The position numbers and the translations under genes are program-made. The notes under the pieces are model-generated. The model was given only the letters and a program-made list of their open reading frames with translations, was not told the DNA's origin and made no database searches. DNA of 64,000 nt from Vitrella brassicaformis (lineage: Eukaryota; Sar; Vitrellaceae): the NCBI GenBank assembly GCA_001179505.1, contig CDMY01000385.1, forward strand, positions 94,753 to 158,752. The letters run 5' to 3'. How positions within the stretch are numbered: position 1 is the first letter of the stretch; each line of letters begins with the position of its first letter. This document shows positions 62,817 to 64,000 of the stretch, in pieces.

Positions 62817-63926
62817 CAGAGAGAGAGAGGGAGAGAGAGCATCACCTCGGCGAATGAAGAAGTCTTTCGTTGCTGTCACCCACCTTGTCCCTCAGGGTAG
62901 TCGGCACACACACAATTCTTAACCTCCAGGAACAGCTCATCGCCATTCGGGTAGTCTAACACGAAATCAACCCTGAGGGTCCAATACACAATCACACGAT
63001 GACATACACAATCAAGCCTCGTCTCTGCTCCTTCCTGAGTGCTCAGGCACTGACCTGGCCTTGCCGTGCGTCACTTGTGTCCTGAACGACGAGTAGCCCG
63101 CCAGCTCAGGGATCATATGCCGCTCCAACATCGTCTTGACCATCCTCTCGGCCAGCTGCGGGTGCGCACCCACCGACGCCACCTCGCCCATTGGGCGGGG
63201 CTCCTCGGCCAGCCATATCGTGTGGGACGTCTTGCCCTTCCCACTCGCAGACGGTGTCATCCTTACCTGGCTGCCCGGCACTATCATGCCCGCGCAGTCC
63301 AGACTTGGGCAATGGGCCTGCAGCGGGTCGGCTGACTCGTCGCAAGTAACGTTGCCCATGGCGTCTTGTTCCAGGATGCGGACATCGGCAACGTAGGGCG
63401 TCTTGATGACTGCAGAGGGGCGCTTGACGATCCTCCCGGTCAGCAGATCACCCAGGTCTAGCAGAGGCTCACCGCTGTCGCTGCCTGGCTGCAGTACTAA
63501 TGCACCAGAGGCAGATGCAGCAGCAGAGGCAGCGGGTTGGTCTGTCGCTGCTCTCTTCTCTGCCGGTGGCAGCAACTCATGCTCATCGTCTACAGCAGCT
63601 GCGGCGGCTGGACCATCGTCTCGGTTCTTTCTCTTATTGCCGGCTGTTCTTTTCGGTGCCATGAGGTCAATGTCACCCAACGACAGGTCAACAACAGCAG
63701 CTGTCTTCAGCCGACTGAAGCCTCCAGCTGGCGGCAGAGCTAGGTGTCTAAGGGGTGCTGCGGTGCGGCGTCTGAATGGCAGAAACTGCTGGCGTGAAGA
63801 GAGGGATGAGGCGGCGCGGTACGTCGGACGGACCACCAGGAAGGATGCCGCTCGGAAGAGATGCAATACAACGAAGATAGTAGCTAGATCAGTGCTCCAT
63901 CGCCTCCAATTGCGTGAGGCACCCAT
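62332..63926 (-). CDS. SfsA family protein with bipartite plastid-type leader
   Basis: SfsA is a bacterial/plastid-lineage protein with a nuclease-like fold and proposed nucleic-acid binding. Exons 63926-63055, 62972-62884 and 62777-62332; 468 residues. The SfsA domain runs from GRIVKRPSAVIKTPYVADVR (about 165) through the adenine-rich-like CPSLDCAGMIVPGSQVRM, IPELAGYSSFRTQVTHGKAR, VDFVLDYPNGDELFLEVKNC, to the C-terminal HELTNMVKRTTSKPRAAILF, IVNRSDTLQFRPCHEADMLF and AHEAGVQLLAYRIAW. The Asp in VDFVLD and the EVKN motif are the expected active-site residues. The first ~75 residues hold a hydrophobic signal (LATIFVVLHLF), RAASFLVV with a Phe after the cleavage region, and an Arg/Ser-rich, acid-free stretch, i.e. 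a secondary-plastid leader. About 80 residues of low complexity (Ala-rich) separate leader and domain. Confidence 0.9.
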
Positions 63927-64000
63927 TCATTTTGAGTCGGCTTCAAGTTGAGCTCGCAGCCCCCATTCCGTGAAACCGCTCTCCCCCTTCCCGCCCTCCC
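63927..64000. other. 5' flank of sfsA at the window edge
   Basis: Only 74 bp; part of the sfsA promoter or 5' UTR. Nothing further can be said. Confidence 0.4.

Overview
The window looks like nuclear DNA of a compact, intron-rich, flagellated photosynthetic alveolate. A chromerid such as Vitrella brassicaformis is my best guess, by inference only. Pointers are GC-rich exons, many introns of about 70-150 nt, an axonemal dynein, calcineurin B, a diaminopimelate-pathway lysine gene, and an SfsA protein with a signal-plus-transit leader of the type used for plastids inside the secretory system. No bacterial-style operon, rRNA, tRNA, CRISPR array or intact transposon was seen. Exons were joined by hand; reading phase was checked across every junction of the listed models.

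Layout. 1-7666: simple-repeat DNA without a credible gene. 7667-8624 (-) hypothetical protein, head-to-head with 8860-11821 (+) a TEY-type MAP kinase. 11822-18422: simple-repeat DNA. 18423-34637 (+) a complete 49-exon axonemal dynein heavy chain. 35523-37557 (-) diaminopimelate decarboxylase with a hydrophobic C-terminal tail; 38060-38625 (+) small mitochondrial protein; 39690-43083 (+) SLC44/CTL transporter; 44645-45030 (-) ubiquitin-like modifier; 45323-49051 (+) large helical, probably mitochondrial protein; 49599-50242 (-) cytochrome b5; 50601-51704 (+) calcineurin B; 52201-52500 assembly gap; 53131-53889 (-) F-box-like protein; 53964-55093 (+) secreted Cys-rich protein; 55449-61030 (-) importin-11-like karyopherin; 61250-61631 (+) complex III hinge protein; 62332-63926 (-) SfsA.

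Genes mostly alternate in strand, giving six head-to-head pairs with 74-502 bp between start codons. MAP kinase and calcineurin B are signalling parts, the dynein is flagellar, and the hinge protein and the 148-aa protein belong to mitochondria; I see no single pathway joining the neighbours.

Most notable: (i) simple repeats are strand-polarised, GT/T-rich in the sense strand 3' of genes, and the polarity switches inside the convergent intergenic spacers; (ii) many introns carry CA repeats near the 5' splice site and TG repeats near the 3' splice site, so the ends could pair; (iii) seven introns need a GC-AG splice pair, six of them in the dynein; (iv) a 74-bp divergent promoter holds a perfect 22-bp palindrome beside an E2F-like site.
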